Numbered from the stretch's first letter, positions 37,997-46,899 are shown. The stretch is 52,215 bases of DNA from Acidobacteriota bacterium (GCA_016184115.1 JACPDH010000007.1:1-52215), one strand, 5' to 3'. The notes: generated from the sequence alone by a model not told the origin. Program-made: numbers and translations.

Positions 37997-38057
37997 CACG
38001 GGGAGAGTCGACACGGCGGCGCCGTGGCGATTCTCGCCCGTGCGCTTTTTTGTTTTT
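37997..38057 (+). terminator. Terminator-like structure between rpsK and rpsD
   Basis: An outer stem (CACGGG 37997-38002 with CCCGTG 38037-38042, extended by GAGA/TCTC) encloses a perfect inner hairpin CACGGC-GGC-GCCGTG (38012-38026). A tract TTTTTTGTTTTT (38046-38057) follows. It has the form of an intrinsic terminator inside the alpha operon, 79 nt before rpsD, so it probably works as an attenuator or partial terminator. S4, the next gene product, is the known regulator of this operon in E. coli. Confidence 0.75.
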
Positions 38058-38135
38058 CACAGTTGAATCAACGGTGTGCCGGTAGCTTCCTGCCACCACG
38101 GACCGACAGACACGAACGATCAGGAGGTAGTCAAA

Positions 38136-38762
38136 GTGGCTCGTTATACGGATCCCGTCTGCAGACTCTGCCGCCGCGAGGGGCTGAAGCTCTTCCTCAA
38201 AGGCGACCGATGCTTCAAGGACAAGTGCGCGATCGAGCGTCGCGCCTACGCCCCCGGCCAGCATGGCCGGCGCCGATCCAAGGTGCTCGGCTACGGCCTG
38301 CAGCTCCGCGAAAAGCAAAAGGTCAAGAGGATTTACGGCCTTCTCGAGAAGCAGTTCCGCCTCTATTTCAAGCGTGCCGACCAGTCGCGCGGAATTACCG
38401 GTGAGAACCTTCTGAGGCAACTGGAGCTTCGTCTCGACAACGTCGTGTACGCGCTCGGCTTTGCTTCGTCGCGTGCGCAGGCTCGCCAACTCGTGCGTCA
38501 TGGCCACATCGAGGTCAATGGGCGCAAGCTCAACATTCCCTCGTATCAGTCTCGCAAGAACGACAACGTCCAGGTCCGCGAGAAGAGCCGTAAGAACGAT
38601 CAGATTCGTCTGGCGATCGAGACGGCAAGCGGACGCGGCATCCCCGGCTGGCTCGAGCTTCAGCCCGAGCAGTTCCGCGGAGTTGTGCGCGACCTTCCGA
38701 AGCGTGAAGACGTCCGCCTTCCGATCCAGGAACAGCTCATCGTCGAGCTCTACTCGAAGTAA
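38136..38762 (+). CDS. rpsD: 30S ribosomal protein S4
   Basis: A 208-aa primary 16S rRNA binder, also an operon repressor and antiterminator in E. coli. The zinc knuckle is C9-x2-C12 with C26-x4-C31, followed by [16 protein letters not shown]. The S4 RNA-binding motif is [23 protein letters not shown] 38136 follows CAGGAGG by 8 nt; an in-frame ATG at 38076 would add an atypical extension. Confidence 0.97.
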   Translation: MARYTDPVCRLCRREGLKLFLKGDRCFKDKCAIERRAYAPGQHGRRRSKVLGYGLQLREKQKVKRIYGLLEKQFRLYFKRADQSRGITGENLLRQLELRLDNVVYALGFASSRAQARQLVRHGHIEVNGRKLNIPSYQSRKNDNVQVREKSRKNDQIRLAIETASGRGIPGWLELQPEQFRGVVRDLPKREDVRLPIQEQLIVELYSK

Positions 38763-38846
38763 TTGCCCGGTACAACAGCTCTTCAGTGCGCCGGCTCGCT
38801 GGCGCCCTGTGCGGGCCACCCAACGAATGTCGAGGAGGCCGTCCTT

Positions 38847-39839
38847 ATGTGGTCAGATTTTCAGAAACCCAAGAAGCTCGAGCATGATGTCGAGACCCTG
38901 ACGCAGCACTACGGCAGGTTCGTCGCACAGCCTTTCGAGCGCGGGTTCGGCACGACGATCGGCAACGCGCTGCGACGCGTGCTGCTCTCGTCGATCGAGG
39001 GAGCCGCGGTCACCGCGGTCCGAGTGGAGAACGTACTTCACGAGTTCTCGTCTCTCCAGGGCGTGGTCGAGGACATGACCGACGTCGTCCTGAACCTGAA
39101 GCAGATTCCCTTCCGCATCCACAGCCGCGGATCGAAGACCCTCTTCCTCGAGAAGAAGGGGCCCGGCGTCGTCACCGCGGGTGACATCCAGCGTGAGGCC
39201 GACGTGGAGATTCTCGATCCGAAGGCCCACATCGCGACACTCTCGAAAGAGGGCTCGCTCAAGATGGAGATCCGCGTCAAGGTTGGCCGTGGTTACGTCG
39301 CCGCCGACAGGAACGCCGATCCCGATCTTCCGCTCGGCTACATTCCCGTCGATTCGATTCACTCTCCCGTTCGCCGCGTGAACTATCACGTGGAAGGTGC
39401 GCGCGTCGGCAATGTGACCGACTACGATCGTCTCGTCCTGGAGATCTGGACGAACGGAGCCGTCGCCCCACAAGAAGCGCTCTCGCTTGCAAGTGGACTG
39501 CTCGCCGATCACCTCGCAATCTTCAGCGAGTTCGAGACGACTACGCAGGACGAAGAGATCTCGACCGAGCCGGATGTCGATCCGAAGCTCATGGAGATGC
39601 TCTCCAAGCCGATCGAAGAGCTCGATCTCTCGGTTCGCTCCGCGAACTGCCTCAAGAACGCGAACATCCGAACGCTCGGCGATCTCGTACAGCGCTCGGA
39701 GCGCGAGATGCTGTCGACGAAGAATTTTGGCCGCAAGTCGCTCGATGAGATCAGGGACGTCCTGAGCCAGCTCGGCCTGTCGTTTGGCATGTCGGTTCGG
39801 GGCGAGAAGCGCGGCGAGCCGGTTCACTCGGCCGACTAG
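38847..39839 (+). CDS. rpoA: RNA polymerase alpha subunit
   Basis: A 330-aa subunit that nucleates polymerase assembly. The N-terminal domain shows [20 protein letters not shown] and [10 protein letters not shown]; the C-terminal domain (about 255-320) has [19 protein letters not shown] and [13 protein letters not shown] for UP-element and activator contacts. ATG 38847 is 8 nt after AGGAGG (38833-38838); the upstream TTG at 38763 is not supported. Confidence 0.97.
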   Translation: MWSDFQKPKKLEHDVETLTQHYGRFVAQPFERGFGTTIGNALRRVLLSSIEGAAVTAVRVENVLHEFSSLQGVVEDMTDVVLNLKQIPFRIHSRGSKTLFLEKKGPGVVTAGDIQREADVEILDPKAHIATLSKEGSLKMEIRVKVGRGYVAADRNADPDLPLGYIPVDSIHSPVRRVNYHVEGARVGNVTDYDRLVLEIWTNGAVAPQEALSLASGLLADHLAIFSEFETTTQDEEISTEPDVDPKLMEMLSKPIEELDLSVRSANCLKNANIRTLGDLVQRSEREMLSTKNFGRKSLDEIRDVLSQLGLSFGMSVRGEKRGEPVHSAD

Positions 39840-39874
39840 TCATCGACCGGGCCCACTGAGGAGAAGGCAAAGCC

Positions 39875-40438
39875 ATGAGACACGGAATGACGAATCGCAA
39901 GCTCGGACGGACCAGCGGTCACCGCAAGGCGCTGTTCCGCAACCAGCTCGCCTCGCTGATCGAGAGCGAGCGGATCATCACGACACTGATCAAAGCGAAG
40001 GAGCTTCGCCCGATCGCCGAGAAGGCAGTCACACTCGGGAAGCAGGGTTCGCTCCACGCCCGCCGCACCGCCGGCCGCCAGATCGCCAGCGACCAGCTCC
40101 TCAAGAAGCTCTTCGAGGACATCGCGCCGCGCTTCGCGGAGCGGCAGGGCGGGTACACCAGGATCATCAAGCTCGGGCCCCGTCGTGGCGACGGTGCGGA
40201 GATGGCGATTCTCGAGTTCGTCGACTTCAAGCTCGAAGCGAAGCAGGCCCCGGTGACGTCGAAAGCCGAGAAGAAGCCGAAGGCGAGCGCGCCAGCAGCC
40301 GAAGAAAAGTCCGAGGCCGGCGGCGAAGAGAAAAAGCCGGCGAAGAAGAAGGCTGCTCCCAAGAAGAAGGACGAGCCCGCGCCGAAGGCGGAAAAGAAGT
40401 CTGCAGCGAAGAAGCCCGCCAAGAAGAAGGCCGAGTAA
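39875..40438 (+). CDS. rplQ: 50S ribosomal protein L17 with long basic tail
   Basis: A 187-aa L17; the usual length is about 115-130. The conserved domain ([54 protein letters not shown]) ends near residue 122. The remaining 65 residues are a low-complexity Lys/Ala/Pro/Glu tail of repeated KKPAKKKA type, probably disordered. L17 lies at the tunnel exit, as does L22, which has a similar tail. Last gene of the alpha operon. Confidence 0.95.
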   Translation: MRHGMTNRKLGRTSGHRKALFRNQLASLIESERIITTLIKAKELRPIAEKAVTLGKQGSLHARRTAGRQIASDQLLKKLFEDIAPRFAERQGGYTRIIKLGPRRGDGAEMAILEFVDFKLEAKQAPVTSKAEKKPKASAPAAEEKSEAGGEEKKPAKKKAAPKKKDEPAPKAEKKSAAKKPAKKKAE

Positions 40439-40462
40439 CGAGATCCTCGATACGCAATCTTC

Positions 40463-40492
40463 AAACAGGCCCGCCGCAAGGCGGGCCTGTTT
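40463..40492 (+). terminator. Terminator shared by rplQ and the convergent operon
   Basis: A perfect 13-bp stem AAACAGGCCCGCC (40463-40475) / GGCGGGCCTGTTT (40480-40492) with a GCAA tetraloop. The stem starts with AAA and ends with TTT, so it can end transcription from both sides. It lies 24 nt after rplQ and touches the stop codon of the leftward gene at 40492. Confidence 0.85.
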
Positions 40493-41046
40493 CATTTGAC
40501 GAGCGTCGAGATCGCGCGAAACTCGTCGGTTCCCGAGACCGCGGTCATTTCAAACAGCGCCATCTCGGTCGTCGTCAGCCGTGCTCCGTCATCAGTCATG
40601 CGGCGGAGTGCGAGCTCGCGGTTCCTCAGCGTCCTCGACGATGTCGCGTCGGCGGCGATGAAGACTTCATAATCGTTAACGAGCAGATCGCGACAGGTCT
40701 GAAAGACGCAGACGTGCGATTCGACGCCGCAGAGGATCACCTGGTGGCGCTTCGAGTGACGAAGCGCACTCGCGAGTTCGTCCGAGCCTAAACCCGAGAA
40801 GCACATCTTCTGAAACGGTTCACCCGTCCCGGTGTCGAACATGGCGGCGCGAATCGCCTCGGTCGTTGGGCCGATGCCTCTCGGGTATTGTTCCGTCACG
40901 ACGACCGGCACCCCGAGGATGTGACACCCGCGGACGAGGCGCACGACGTTCGTTTCGACTTCCCGAGCATCGTGGATGACCGCCATGAGCCGTTCCTGAA
41001 CGTCGATCACGGCGAGAATCGCGTCGTTTCGGTCGAGCCTCGTCAT
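40492..41046 (-). CDS. Isochorismatase-like cysteine hydrolase
   Basis: A 184-aa member of the isochorismatase-like (YcaC/nicotinamidase) superfamily. The expected triad is visible: D15 (AVIDVQ), K80 (FQKMCFSG) and C113 (GVESHVCV), plus the cis-peptide region before the cysteine. Such enzymes hydrolyse small amides or vinyl ethers; the substrate cannot be deduced. Its ATG overlaps the stop of the dehydrogenase gene (ATGA), making it the last gene of a leftward four-gene operon. A longer upstream frame is not supported. Confidence 0.9.
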   Translation of the reverse strand: MTRLDRNDAILAVIDVQERLMAVIHDAREVETNVVRLVRGCHILGVPVVVTEQYPRGIGPTTEAIRAAMFDTGTGEPFQKMCFSGLGSDELASALRHSKRHQVILCGVESHVCVFQTCRDLLVNDYEVFIAADATSSRTLRNRELALRRMTDDGARLTTTEMALFEMTAVSGTDEFRAISTLVK

Positions 41047-42032
41047 TGGGGCTTCTTTCTTGGGATTCGAGCAGTACGAGTCCCTGCGACGAGGTGCTTT
41101 GGAGTCTCGCCGCGAAGGGCGAGGCAAACGTCGCGTGCAACCTTGCGTGCCATCTCGTTTCGCGTCTCGTCGGTCGCAGAACCAATGTGTGGAGCGAGGA
41201 CGACGTTAGGGAGTCGAAGCAAACGAGGATTGACCGTGGGCTCGTTCTCGAAGACGTCGAGACCCGCTCCTCGGAGGTGTCCCGTTTCGAGCGCGTGGGC
41301 CAGCGCGTCCTCGTCGACCACCGCGCCGCGCGAGGTATTGACGATGAAACTGCCTCTACGCATTAACGCGAGAGCCTCCGTGCCGATCATGCCCTTCGTC
41401 TCGGCGGTGAGAGGGGTGTGGATCGTGACGACGTGGCTCGTTGCCATCAGTTCCTCGAACGGAACGCGCGCGGCGCCGAGCTCGAGTGACGTGGTCTGAT
41501 CGAAGCTTCTCGTGTGGTAGACGGCTTCCATTCCGAACGCAATCGCTCGGGCCACGACCGCCTGGCCGATGCGGCCCATGCCGATGACGCCGAGGCGCTT
41601 GCCCTGGAGCGAGATGCCGAGCATCAGCCCAGGATCCCAGCCCTCGAACTTGCCGGCCCTCACGAATCGGTCGCCCTCAACAACGCGGCGCGTCACGGCA
41701 AGGATGAGTGCGAGTGTGAGGTCGGCGGTCGCGTCGGTCAGCACGCCGGGTGTGTTCGTCACGTGAATCCCGCAGCGTCTCGCGGCGGCGACGTCGATGT
41801 TATTCGTGCCGACCGCGTAGTTTGCGACGATCTTTAGTCGAGGGCAGGCGCGGAGCACACGCGAGGTCATCGGGTCGGAGAGCATCGTGATCGCAGCGTC
41901 GGCATCGCGCAGAAGCTCGATCAGGTCGCTTTCGTTTCGGCTCGACGTCGGAATGACGACAACCTCGCCCTCTTTCCGGAGGATCGCGATCCCCGCTTTG
42001 GGGATTTGGCCGGTCACGACGATCCGCGTCAT
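41043..42032 (-). CDS. D-2-hydroxyacid dehydrogenase (glyoxylate/hydroxypyruvate reductase-like)
   Basis: A 329-aa NAD(P)-dependent D-2-hydroxyacid dehydrogenase. The Rossmann motif GMGRIG lies at 151-156; catalytic residues are R235 (NTSRG), E264 and H282 (APHIGSAT). NYAVGTNNIDV and NTPGVLTDATADLTLALI resemble glycerate dehydrogenase/glyoxylate reductase, though substrate choice is uncertain. Its ATG overlaps the upstream stop and its own stop overlaps the hydrolase start. Confidence 0.92.
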   Translation of the reverse strand: MTRIVVTGQIPKAGIAILRKEGEVVVIPTSSRNESDLIELLRDADAAITMLSDPMTSRVLRACPRLKIVANYAVGTNNIDVAAARRCGIHVTNTPGVLTDATADLTLALILAVTRRVVEGDRFVRAGKFEGWDPGLMLGISLQGKRLGVIGMGRIGQAVVARAIAFGMEAVYHTRSFDQTTSLELGAARVPFEELMATSHVVTIHTPLTAETKGMIGTEALALMRRGSFIVNTSRGAVVDEDALAHALETGHLRGAGLDVFENEPTVNPRLLRLPNVVLAPHIGSATDETRNEMARKVARDVCLALRGETPKHLVAGTRTARIPRKKPQ

Positions 42033-44140
42033 CTCATGACCTCGTGTCCGGTGCGTTCGAGCGGTGTTGCGTCGATAAGCACGGTATCGACCCGTTCGCC
42101 GCGCTCGACGAGATCGGCAACCTGTGCCATCCCGCCGGCGACATGACCAAACACTGTGTATCCACCGTCGAGATGTGGCTGCGGAGAGTGCGTGACAAAG
42201 AACTGCGATCCACCCGTATCGAGTCCGGATAGGGCCATGCCGACGGCACCCCGCGTGTATCTCCGCTGGTTGATCTCGTCGCGAATCGCGTAGCCGGGAC
42301 CTCCACTCATGTCGTTCCGTGGGTCGCCCCCCTGAATGACGAAGTTAGGCACGACGCGCATGAAGGTCGTTCCGTCGAAATACCCTCTCTTCGCAAGCGT
42401 GGCGAAGTTCCACGCCGTCATCGGCGCCTCGATCGTGTGCAGAGCAATGTCGATGTCTCCACGCGATGTCCGGATCGTTGCTGAGTGCGGCGCGGCGGCC
42501 CAGCGCGCGATGTCTTCGTACTCGGAGAGTGCCCGGTCGATCGCCAGCGGCGTGTATTGGAGTCGCGTTTCGCCTAGTTGCTGGAGTTTTTCCGAAGCGA
42601 TGCGACGGACGACAGGATCGGGAGCAGAAATAAGCGACGCGAGCCAGGCAGCGCGGCCATCGAAATCGTATGAAGCGAGTGCTTCGACCGCGGATACCCG
42701 CGCGTCATTCATTGGCTCGCTCCAACACGCGTCGAGGATCGCGCTCAGTCGCTCGCGCGAGACGAGCGCGCGGAGCGGCTCTTCCGCGAGTCTACTGAGC
42801 GCGGTCGCGCGAACGACGACGTCCTCGTCATCGAGCGCCGCTACGATGAGCCGCGTCTGCGGTTCTGCTGCAGCGCCGGGAATCGCGCCGACCACTGCTG
42901 CCCTGATCATCGCCTCCGGCGCGTTGGCGAGTCGCTCGCGGATGGCGTCTCCCTGGGGGAGCGCGGCGGTGGCCTCGACGATGCGGAGACGGACCCATGC
43001 CGACGCGTGCCCGACGAGCGGTGAAGTCGCGTCGACGAGTCCCGCCCGCGCAAGCGCGAGTGCCGCCTGCTCCTGAAGCCAGGCGTCGTTTCCGTTCACA
43101 AGCCCGGTGAGAGTCGCACTCGCGCTAGTGTCTGCCTCCACGAACCGTCCTAACGTCTCGACAGCCGTCGCGCGCGCACCTGGATCCGGATCGGTCGCCA
43201 TACTCGTCAGCTGTCGTGCGGTCGCCCGCGCCAATTCGGACGTGTGCAGGGTAGGGTTCTTTTCGGCGAGTTGCCCAATCGATCGCACGGCATTGGTTCG
43301 CACCCACGGGTGCGCGTCGGTGAGCGCATCGAAAAGGGCGTTGAGTGAATCGCCCGAGGCAATGATCCCGAGAGCGCGCGCGGCGTGCGCACGCACGAGA
43401 ACCTCGTCATCCCTGAGCAGCGCTTCGAGCTTCCGTCTCGCCGGGGTGAACGCGCGGCGACTGAGCGCGTAGGTCGCCTCGACGCGAATCATCGGATCAA
43501 GGCTCTCGAGGAGCATCGCTGCGGTGGCCGACGCTTCGTCCGTTCCGAATCGGAACAGATACCTGATCGCCATGGCGCGAACGCCGGCCGGGAACTCGGT
43601 GGAGGCGAGTGCCTGATAGCGACCGAATGGTACTCCCGGAGCCATCTTCGACAACGCCTCAGTGGCGCTCGCGGCGACCTCGAGGTCTTGATCAGATGTG
43701 AGCGCGAAGAGTGTCTCGACCGACGTGGTGTCGCCGATCTCACCGAGAGCGAAAGCCGCGGCGCGCCGGACCGAGGCGACGGGGTCTGACGCGAGCCCGA
43801 TGAGCTCGGTAACGCCCGCCATCGGCTCTGATTCCTCGCGGCGTCCGTTGCCGTTGGCGTCGTCGAATGTCGAGGTCCCGATTCTTCCGAGGGCGAGCGC
43901 GATTCGTTCACGGCGCGAGGAATCGGGAGACGAGGCCCACGCTCGCGCGACGCTACGATCGTATTCGCGACGATCCTCGAGGCGCAGAAGTGATGCTTCA
44001 CCGGCGATTGATAAGGCAACGGGGCCGCGAACGGCTCCTGCGGGGCGTTGGACTGACGACGCGCAGGCGATCAAGACAAGGAGCGGCGTGAGGCGTAGGA
44101 AATTCAGGCGATGCCTCCTTCGAGCGAGAGCAGCATTCAT
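42029..44140 (-). CDS. HEAT-repeat lipoprotein with C-terminal cyclophilin domain
   Basis: A 703-aa fusion. The N-terminus has a lipoprotein signal with lipobox LIAC (C26 modified). Residues about 95-540 are successive HEAT-like helical repeats (for example VRRAAAFALGEIGD, VRAHAARALGIIASG, VRTNAVRSIGQLAE). Residues 553-695 are a cyclophilin-type peptidyl-prolyl isomerase with FMRVVPNFVIQGGDP (catalytic Arg about 595, Gln about 603) and GSQFFVTHSPQPHLDGGYTV. It is likely an envelope folding factor with a protein-binding scaffold. GAGGAG precedes the ATG by 11 nt; DUF502 lies 15 nt upstream. Confidence 0.92.
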   Translation of the reverse strand: MNAALARRRHRLNFLRLTPLLVLIACASSVQRPAGAVRGPVALSIAGEASLLRLEDRREYDRSVARAWASSPDSSRRERIALALGRIGTSTFDDANGNGRREESEPMAGVTELIGLASDPVASVRRAAAFALGEIGDTTSVETLFALTSDQDLEVAASATEALSKMAPGVPFGRYQALASTEFPAGVRAMAIRYLFRFGTDEASATAAMLLESLDPMIRVEATYALSRRAFTPARRKLEALLRDDEVLVRAHAARALGIIASGDSLNALFDALTDAHPWVRTNAVRSIGQLAEKNPTLHTSELARATARQLTSMATDPDPGARATAVETLGRFVEADTSASATLTGLVNGNDAWLQEQAALALARAGLVDATSPLVGHASAWVRLRIVEATAALPQGDAIRERLANAPEAMIRAAVVGAIPGAAAEPQTRLIVAALDDEDVVVRATALSRLAEEPLRALVSRERLSAILDACWSEPMNDARVSAVEALASYDFDGRAAWLASLISAPDPVVRRIASEKLQQLGETRLQYTPLAIDRALSEYEDIARWAAAPHSATIRTSRGDIDIALHTIEAPMTAWNFATLAKRGYFDGTTFMRVVPNFVIQGGDPRNDMSGGPGYAIRDEINQRRYTRGAVGMALSGLDTGGSQFFVTHSPQPHLDGGYTVFGHVAGGMAQVADLVERGERVDTVLIDATPLERTGHEVMR

Positions 44141-44155
44141 GATAGTCGGGGCTCC

Positions 44156-44725
44156 TCAAGCGCGGGTCGTGTCGTTTCCATCGAGGCTTCCCGAGACACC
44201 GCCCGACACGATGAACGCCATGACGCGGCCCGGATCGCCGGCGATCTCCCGGACGCTCTCGCGCGGCACGATGACGAGGTTTCCGGCGAAGTTGTACGCC
44301 TGAGGGAAGTAGACGGCGACGGAGCCGGGCTCTCCGATGACCGAGAGCTCCTCGGCGGTGACGAATCCTAGAGCCTCGACCCTGGGCGCGTTGGCGAGCG
44401 TGACCAGCACCGCGCGGCTGAATCGTTTCCGATCGCCGACGAACGCCTCGATCAGGTCCTTGATCGAGGTGTAGACGATCTTGACGAACGGTGCACGACT
44501 GAAGATCGCCTCGGGTATCGCAAGCAACCTGGCGATGACGTAGTTCGACGCGAGGATGCCGATCAGCACGACGGCGACGAACATCACGAGAACGCCGAGC
44601 CCCGGAAACGGGAACAGAATCAGGCGATCGATCCAGAGGAAGGTCTGGTAGAGGATGTAGACGGTCACGACCGTCGGAATCACGATGGCGAGGCCACGCA
44701 GGAAGTTCTTGGCGAGGAAGTTCAT
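44156..44725 (-). CDS. DUF502 family membrane protein
   Basis: A 189-aa protein of the DUF502 type. Two transmembrane helices (about 8-30 and 41-62) are followed by the conserved region IPEAIFSRAPFVKIVYTSIK and then VTAEELSVIGEPGSVAVYFP. Function is unknown. GGAG lies 4-5 nt before the ATG on the minus strand. It heads the leftward operon and faces a spacer with two palindromes. Confidence 0.9.
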   Translation of the reverse strand: MNFLAKNFLRGLAIVIPTVVTVYILYQTFLWIDRLILFPFPGLGVLVMFVAVVLIGILASNYVIARLLAIPEAIFSRAPFVKIVYTSIKDLIEAFVGDRKRFSRAVLVTLANAPRVEALGFVTAEELSVIGEPGSVAVYFPQAYNFAGNLVIVPRESVREIAGDPGRVMAFIVSGGVSGSLDGNDTTRA

Positions 44726-44817
44726 CGGTCTCCGTCCCGGAAGGTTTCAGGGAGACTATCGCGCTTGGGGTCTGCGCGGTAGAAACGCCCGACAGCGAGA
44801 ACGTGGAGCGGCGAGCG

Positions 44818-44877
44818 CAGATTCGACCGAATCTGAGGAGAGTAGTGGTTCTACGTGACGAAGATTCGATCGTATCT
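44818..44877. promoter_or_regulatory. Two 16-bp palindromes, candidate operators
   Basis: Site 1 is AGATTCGACCGAATCT (44819-44834), a perfect dyad with a 2-bp centre, extended by one more pair (C44818/G44835). Site 2 is AGATTCGATCGTATCT (44862-44877), the same sequence at 14 of 16 positions and a dyad with one mismatched pair. They lie 43 bp apart, about four helical turns, in the 287-nt spacer between DUF502 (leftward) and the 57-aa gene (rightward). This looks like tandem operators for a dimeric regulator. The rest of the spacer (44726-45012) holds no gene. Confidence 0.6.
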
Positions 44878-45012
44878 AGGTCGCATACACCACGTTCGCA
44901 GCCGGGTGGTTTTCTACCGGGCAGACTCCCAAGCCTAGAACCGGGCTTGCGGCAAATCGTGCGTATCTGTTAGAAGCGGCCGTGGCGCTCCAAGCGCCCG
45001 GGAGGCGAACGC

Positions 45013-45186
45013 GTGGATCCGATTCTCGGCATACTCGTCGCAGCGACGATTCTGATCGGCTTGCTCTGTTGGATCTGGATGAAGAGCTCGCGCGCCTCCC
45101 AGGTGCGAATGGAGGCGATGAACGAGAAAGTCATCGTCCTTCTCGAGGAACAGAACGCCCTTTTGCGCCGGATTGCCGAGAAATAG
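45013..45186 (+). CDS. Small single-span membrane protein (57 aa)
   Basis: GTG at 45013 follows GGAGG (45001-45005) at 7 nt. The product has one hydrophobic helix (about 4-22, ILGILVAATILIGLLCWIWM), a short basic segment and a probable coiled coil (about 28-57, with EKVIVLLEEQNALLRRIAEK). I do not recognise a family; the form resembles small membrane-anchored coiled-coil proteins. A GGCGCT/AGCGCC hairpin (44984-44998) lies just before the ribosome site. Confidence 0.7.
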   Translation: MDPILGILVAATILIGLLCWIWMKSSRASQVRMEAMNEKVIVLLEEQNALLRRIAEK

Positions 45187-45292
45187 CCCCCTCCGGCGAA
45201 GGGTTAGAGGGGCCTGAATCCGGAACCGGGGCCTGTTTCGCGCTGGCGCGTGAGGTCTCGTCCGGCGAATTCGAAGCAGGCAGGAAGAGACC

Positions 45293-46321
45293 ATGCGATA
45301 CCTCGTCACAGGCGGAGCCGGATTCATTGGTTCGAACTTCATTCGGTTCATCTTCAATAAGTACGGCTCCGAGGCGCAGGTCGTAAACCTCGACAAGCTG
45401 ACGTATGCCGGGATTCGCGAAAATCTCGCGGAGTTCGAAGAGAAGCCTAACTACCGATTCCTGCAGGGCGACATCTCCGAGCCGGCCGACGTCGAGCGTG
45501 CCTACGCGGGGATCGACGGCGCTGGAATCGACGTCGTGGTCAATTTCGCAGCGGAGACGCACGTTGATCGCTCGCTCATGGAGGCCGGCAGCTTCATTCG
45601 CACCGACGTACACGGCGTGCTCGTGCTGCTCGAGGAAGCGCGCAAGCACGCGCCGCGCCTCAAGAAGTTCATCCAGATCTCGACTGACGAGGTCTACGGG
45701 TCGATCGAATCGGGCTCGTTTCGCGAGACCGATCCCCTCAGCCCACGGAATCCGTACTCGGCGTCCAAAGCCGGCGGTGACCGGATGGCGTACGCCTACT
45801 CCGAGACCTATGGGCTCCCGGTCGTCGTAACACGCGCGTCGAACAACTACGGTCCCTACCAGTACCCCGAAAAGCTGATCCCGCTCTTCGTGACGAACGC
45901 GATCGATGACCAGCCGCTCCCGCTCTACGGCGACGGGAAGAACGTTCGAGACTGGCTTTACGTCGAGGATCACTGTGCCGCGGTCGATTTTCTGATCGAG
46001 CATGGGCAGAAGGGCGAGATCTACAACATCGGCGGGGGCAACGAGATCGAGAACGTCGAGATCACGAACAGGATCCTCGAGCTGACAGGCAAGCCCAAGA
46101 GCCTCATTAAGCCTGTGGCAGACCGCCAGGGACACGATCGTCGCTACTCCCTCGAGACGGCGAAACTCGAGAGACTGGGCTTCCGCACGAAAGCGACCTT
46201 CGATGAGGCGATCGTACGCACCGTCGATTGGTACAAGACGAACGAAGCGTGGTGGCGAGCGATCAAGGAAAAGAGCGCAGAATTCAAACGCTACTACGAG
46301 CAGCAATACGGCAAGCGTTAG
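45293..46321 (+). CDS. rfbB: dTDP-glucose 4,6-dehydratase
   Basis: A 342-aa SDR enzyme converting dTDP-glucose to dTDP-4-keto-6-deoxyglucose, the branch point to rhamnose and other deoxysugars. NAD motif TGGAGFIGSN lies at 6-15; the active site is T131-D132-E133 (STDEVYG) with Y155-x3-K159 (YSASK). NNYGPYQYPEKLIPLF and HDRRYSLETAKL are family hallmarks. No rfbA, rfbC or rfbD is nearby, so the remaining steps must be encoded elsewhere. Confidence 0.95.
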   Translation: MRYLVTGGAGFIGSNFIRFIFNKYGSEAQVVNLDKLTYAGIRENLAEFEEKPNYRFLQGDISEPADVERAYAGIDGAGIDVVVNFAAETHVDRSLMEAGSFIRTDVHGVLVLLEEARKHAPRLKKFIQISTDEVYGSIESGSFRETDPLSPRNPYSASKAGGDRMAYAYSETYGLPVVVTRASNNYGPYQYPEKLIPLFVTNAIDDQPLPLYGDGKNVRDWLYVEDHCAAVDFLIEHGQKGEIYNIGGGNEIENVEITNRILELTGKPKSLIKPVADRQGHDRRYSLETAKLERLGFRTKATFDEAIVRTVDWYKTNEAWWRAIKEKSAEFKRYYEQQYGKR

Positions 46322-46338
46322 GGCGGGAGCGGGGGCGG

Positions 46339-46860
46339 TCAGCCGAGAGCGCGCACGACGAGGGCGATTGCCTGCCAGGTAGCCCAGGCGATCACCGCGA
46401 TCGCACCAATCCCCACGGTCATCAAAAGGGTCACCAGCCCCGCCACGACGAGTGCGATCTCGCGATAGGTGCGCGGGGGCCGCGAGGCGTCCCGGTAGTC
46501 GATCAACATCTTTACGTTGCTGACGTTCTGGGGAAAGAGAGCGTCGAACACGTCACCGGCGACCGGTATCGCTCCGACCACGAGGTCGATGAGGACATTC
46601 AGCACCATCCGGCCGAGCTTCTTCTTCGGAACTCGATGACGAACGGCTCCCGCGAGGATCCAGGCCGACATGAGCGCCCCGACGACGTCGCCGAGCCAGG
46701 GGACCACACCCAATGCGGCGTCGAGCCCGATTCTTTGCCGCGTGCCGGGGATTGCGACGGCCTCGTCGAGTAACCGCGCAACGCGCTGCAACGCCTCGAG
46801 CTCTGCAGAGAGGGGGCGCTCGGGAGGCATGACCTCTGGGATAATGACGCGGTTAGCCAT
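46339..46860 (-). CDS. DUF4112 family protein
   Basis: A 173-aa protein starting MANRVIIPEVM (an upstream ATG at 46878 would add 6 residues). It contains the DUF4112 signature: IGLDAALGVVPWLGDVVGAL, then NVLIDLVVGAIPVAGDVFDA, and a C-terminal transmembrane segment. Function unknown, membrane location likely. CATAAT lies 9 nt before the ATG with no ribosome site, suggesting a leaderless transcript. It is divergent from the YihY-like gene. Confidence 0.85.
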   Translation of the reverse strand: MANRVIIPEVMPPERPLSAELEALQRVARLLDEAVAIPGTRQRIGLDAALGVVPWLGDVVGALMSAWILAGAVRHRVPKKKLGRMVLNVLIDLVVGAIPVAGDVFDALFPQNVSNVKMLIDYRDASRPPRTYREIALVVAGLVTLLMTVGIGAIAVIAWATWQAIALVVRALG

Positions 46861-46897
46861 GTCATCGAGATTATGCACGGTGTCGCCGAGGTCGGAA
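46861..46897 (-). promoter_or_regulatory. Putative leaderless promoter of the DUF4112 gene
   Basis: On the minus strand, CATAAT (46875-46870, 5 of 6 to consensus) ends 9 nt before the ATG at 46860. A weak -35 candidate TTCCGA (46897-46892) lies at a 16-bp spacing. No Shine-Dalgarno sequence lies between the -10 element and the start codon. Confidence 0.4.
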
Positions 46898-46899
46898 GA

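Noticed and set aside
38763-38846. Upstream extension of rpoA from TTG 38763
   Set aside because: No ribosome site and no family resemblance in the extra residues; ATG 38847 has AGGAGG at 8 nt.
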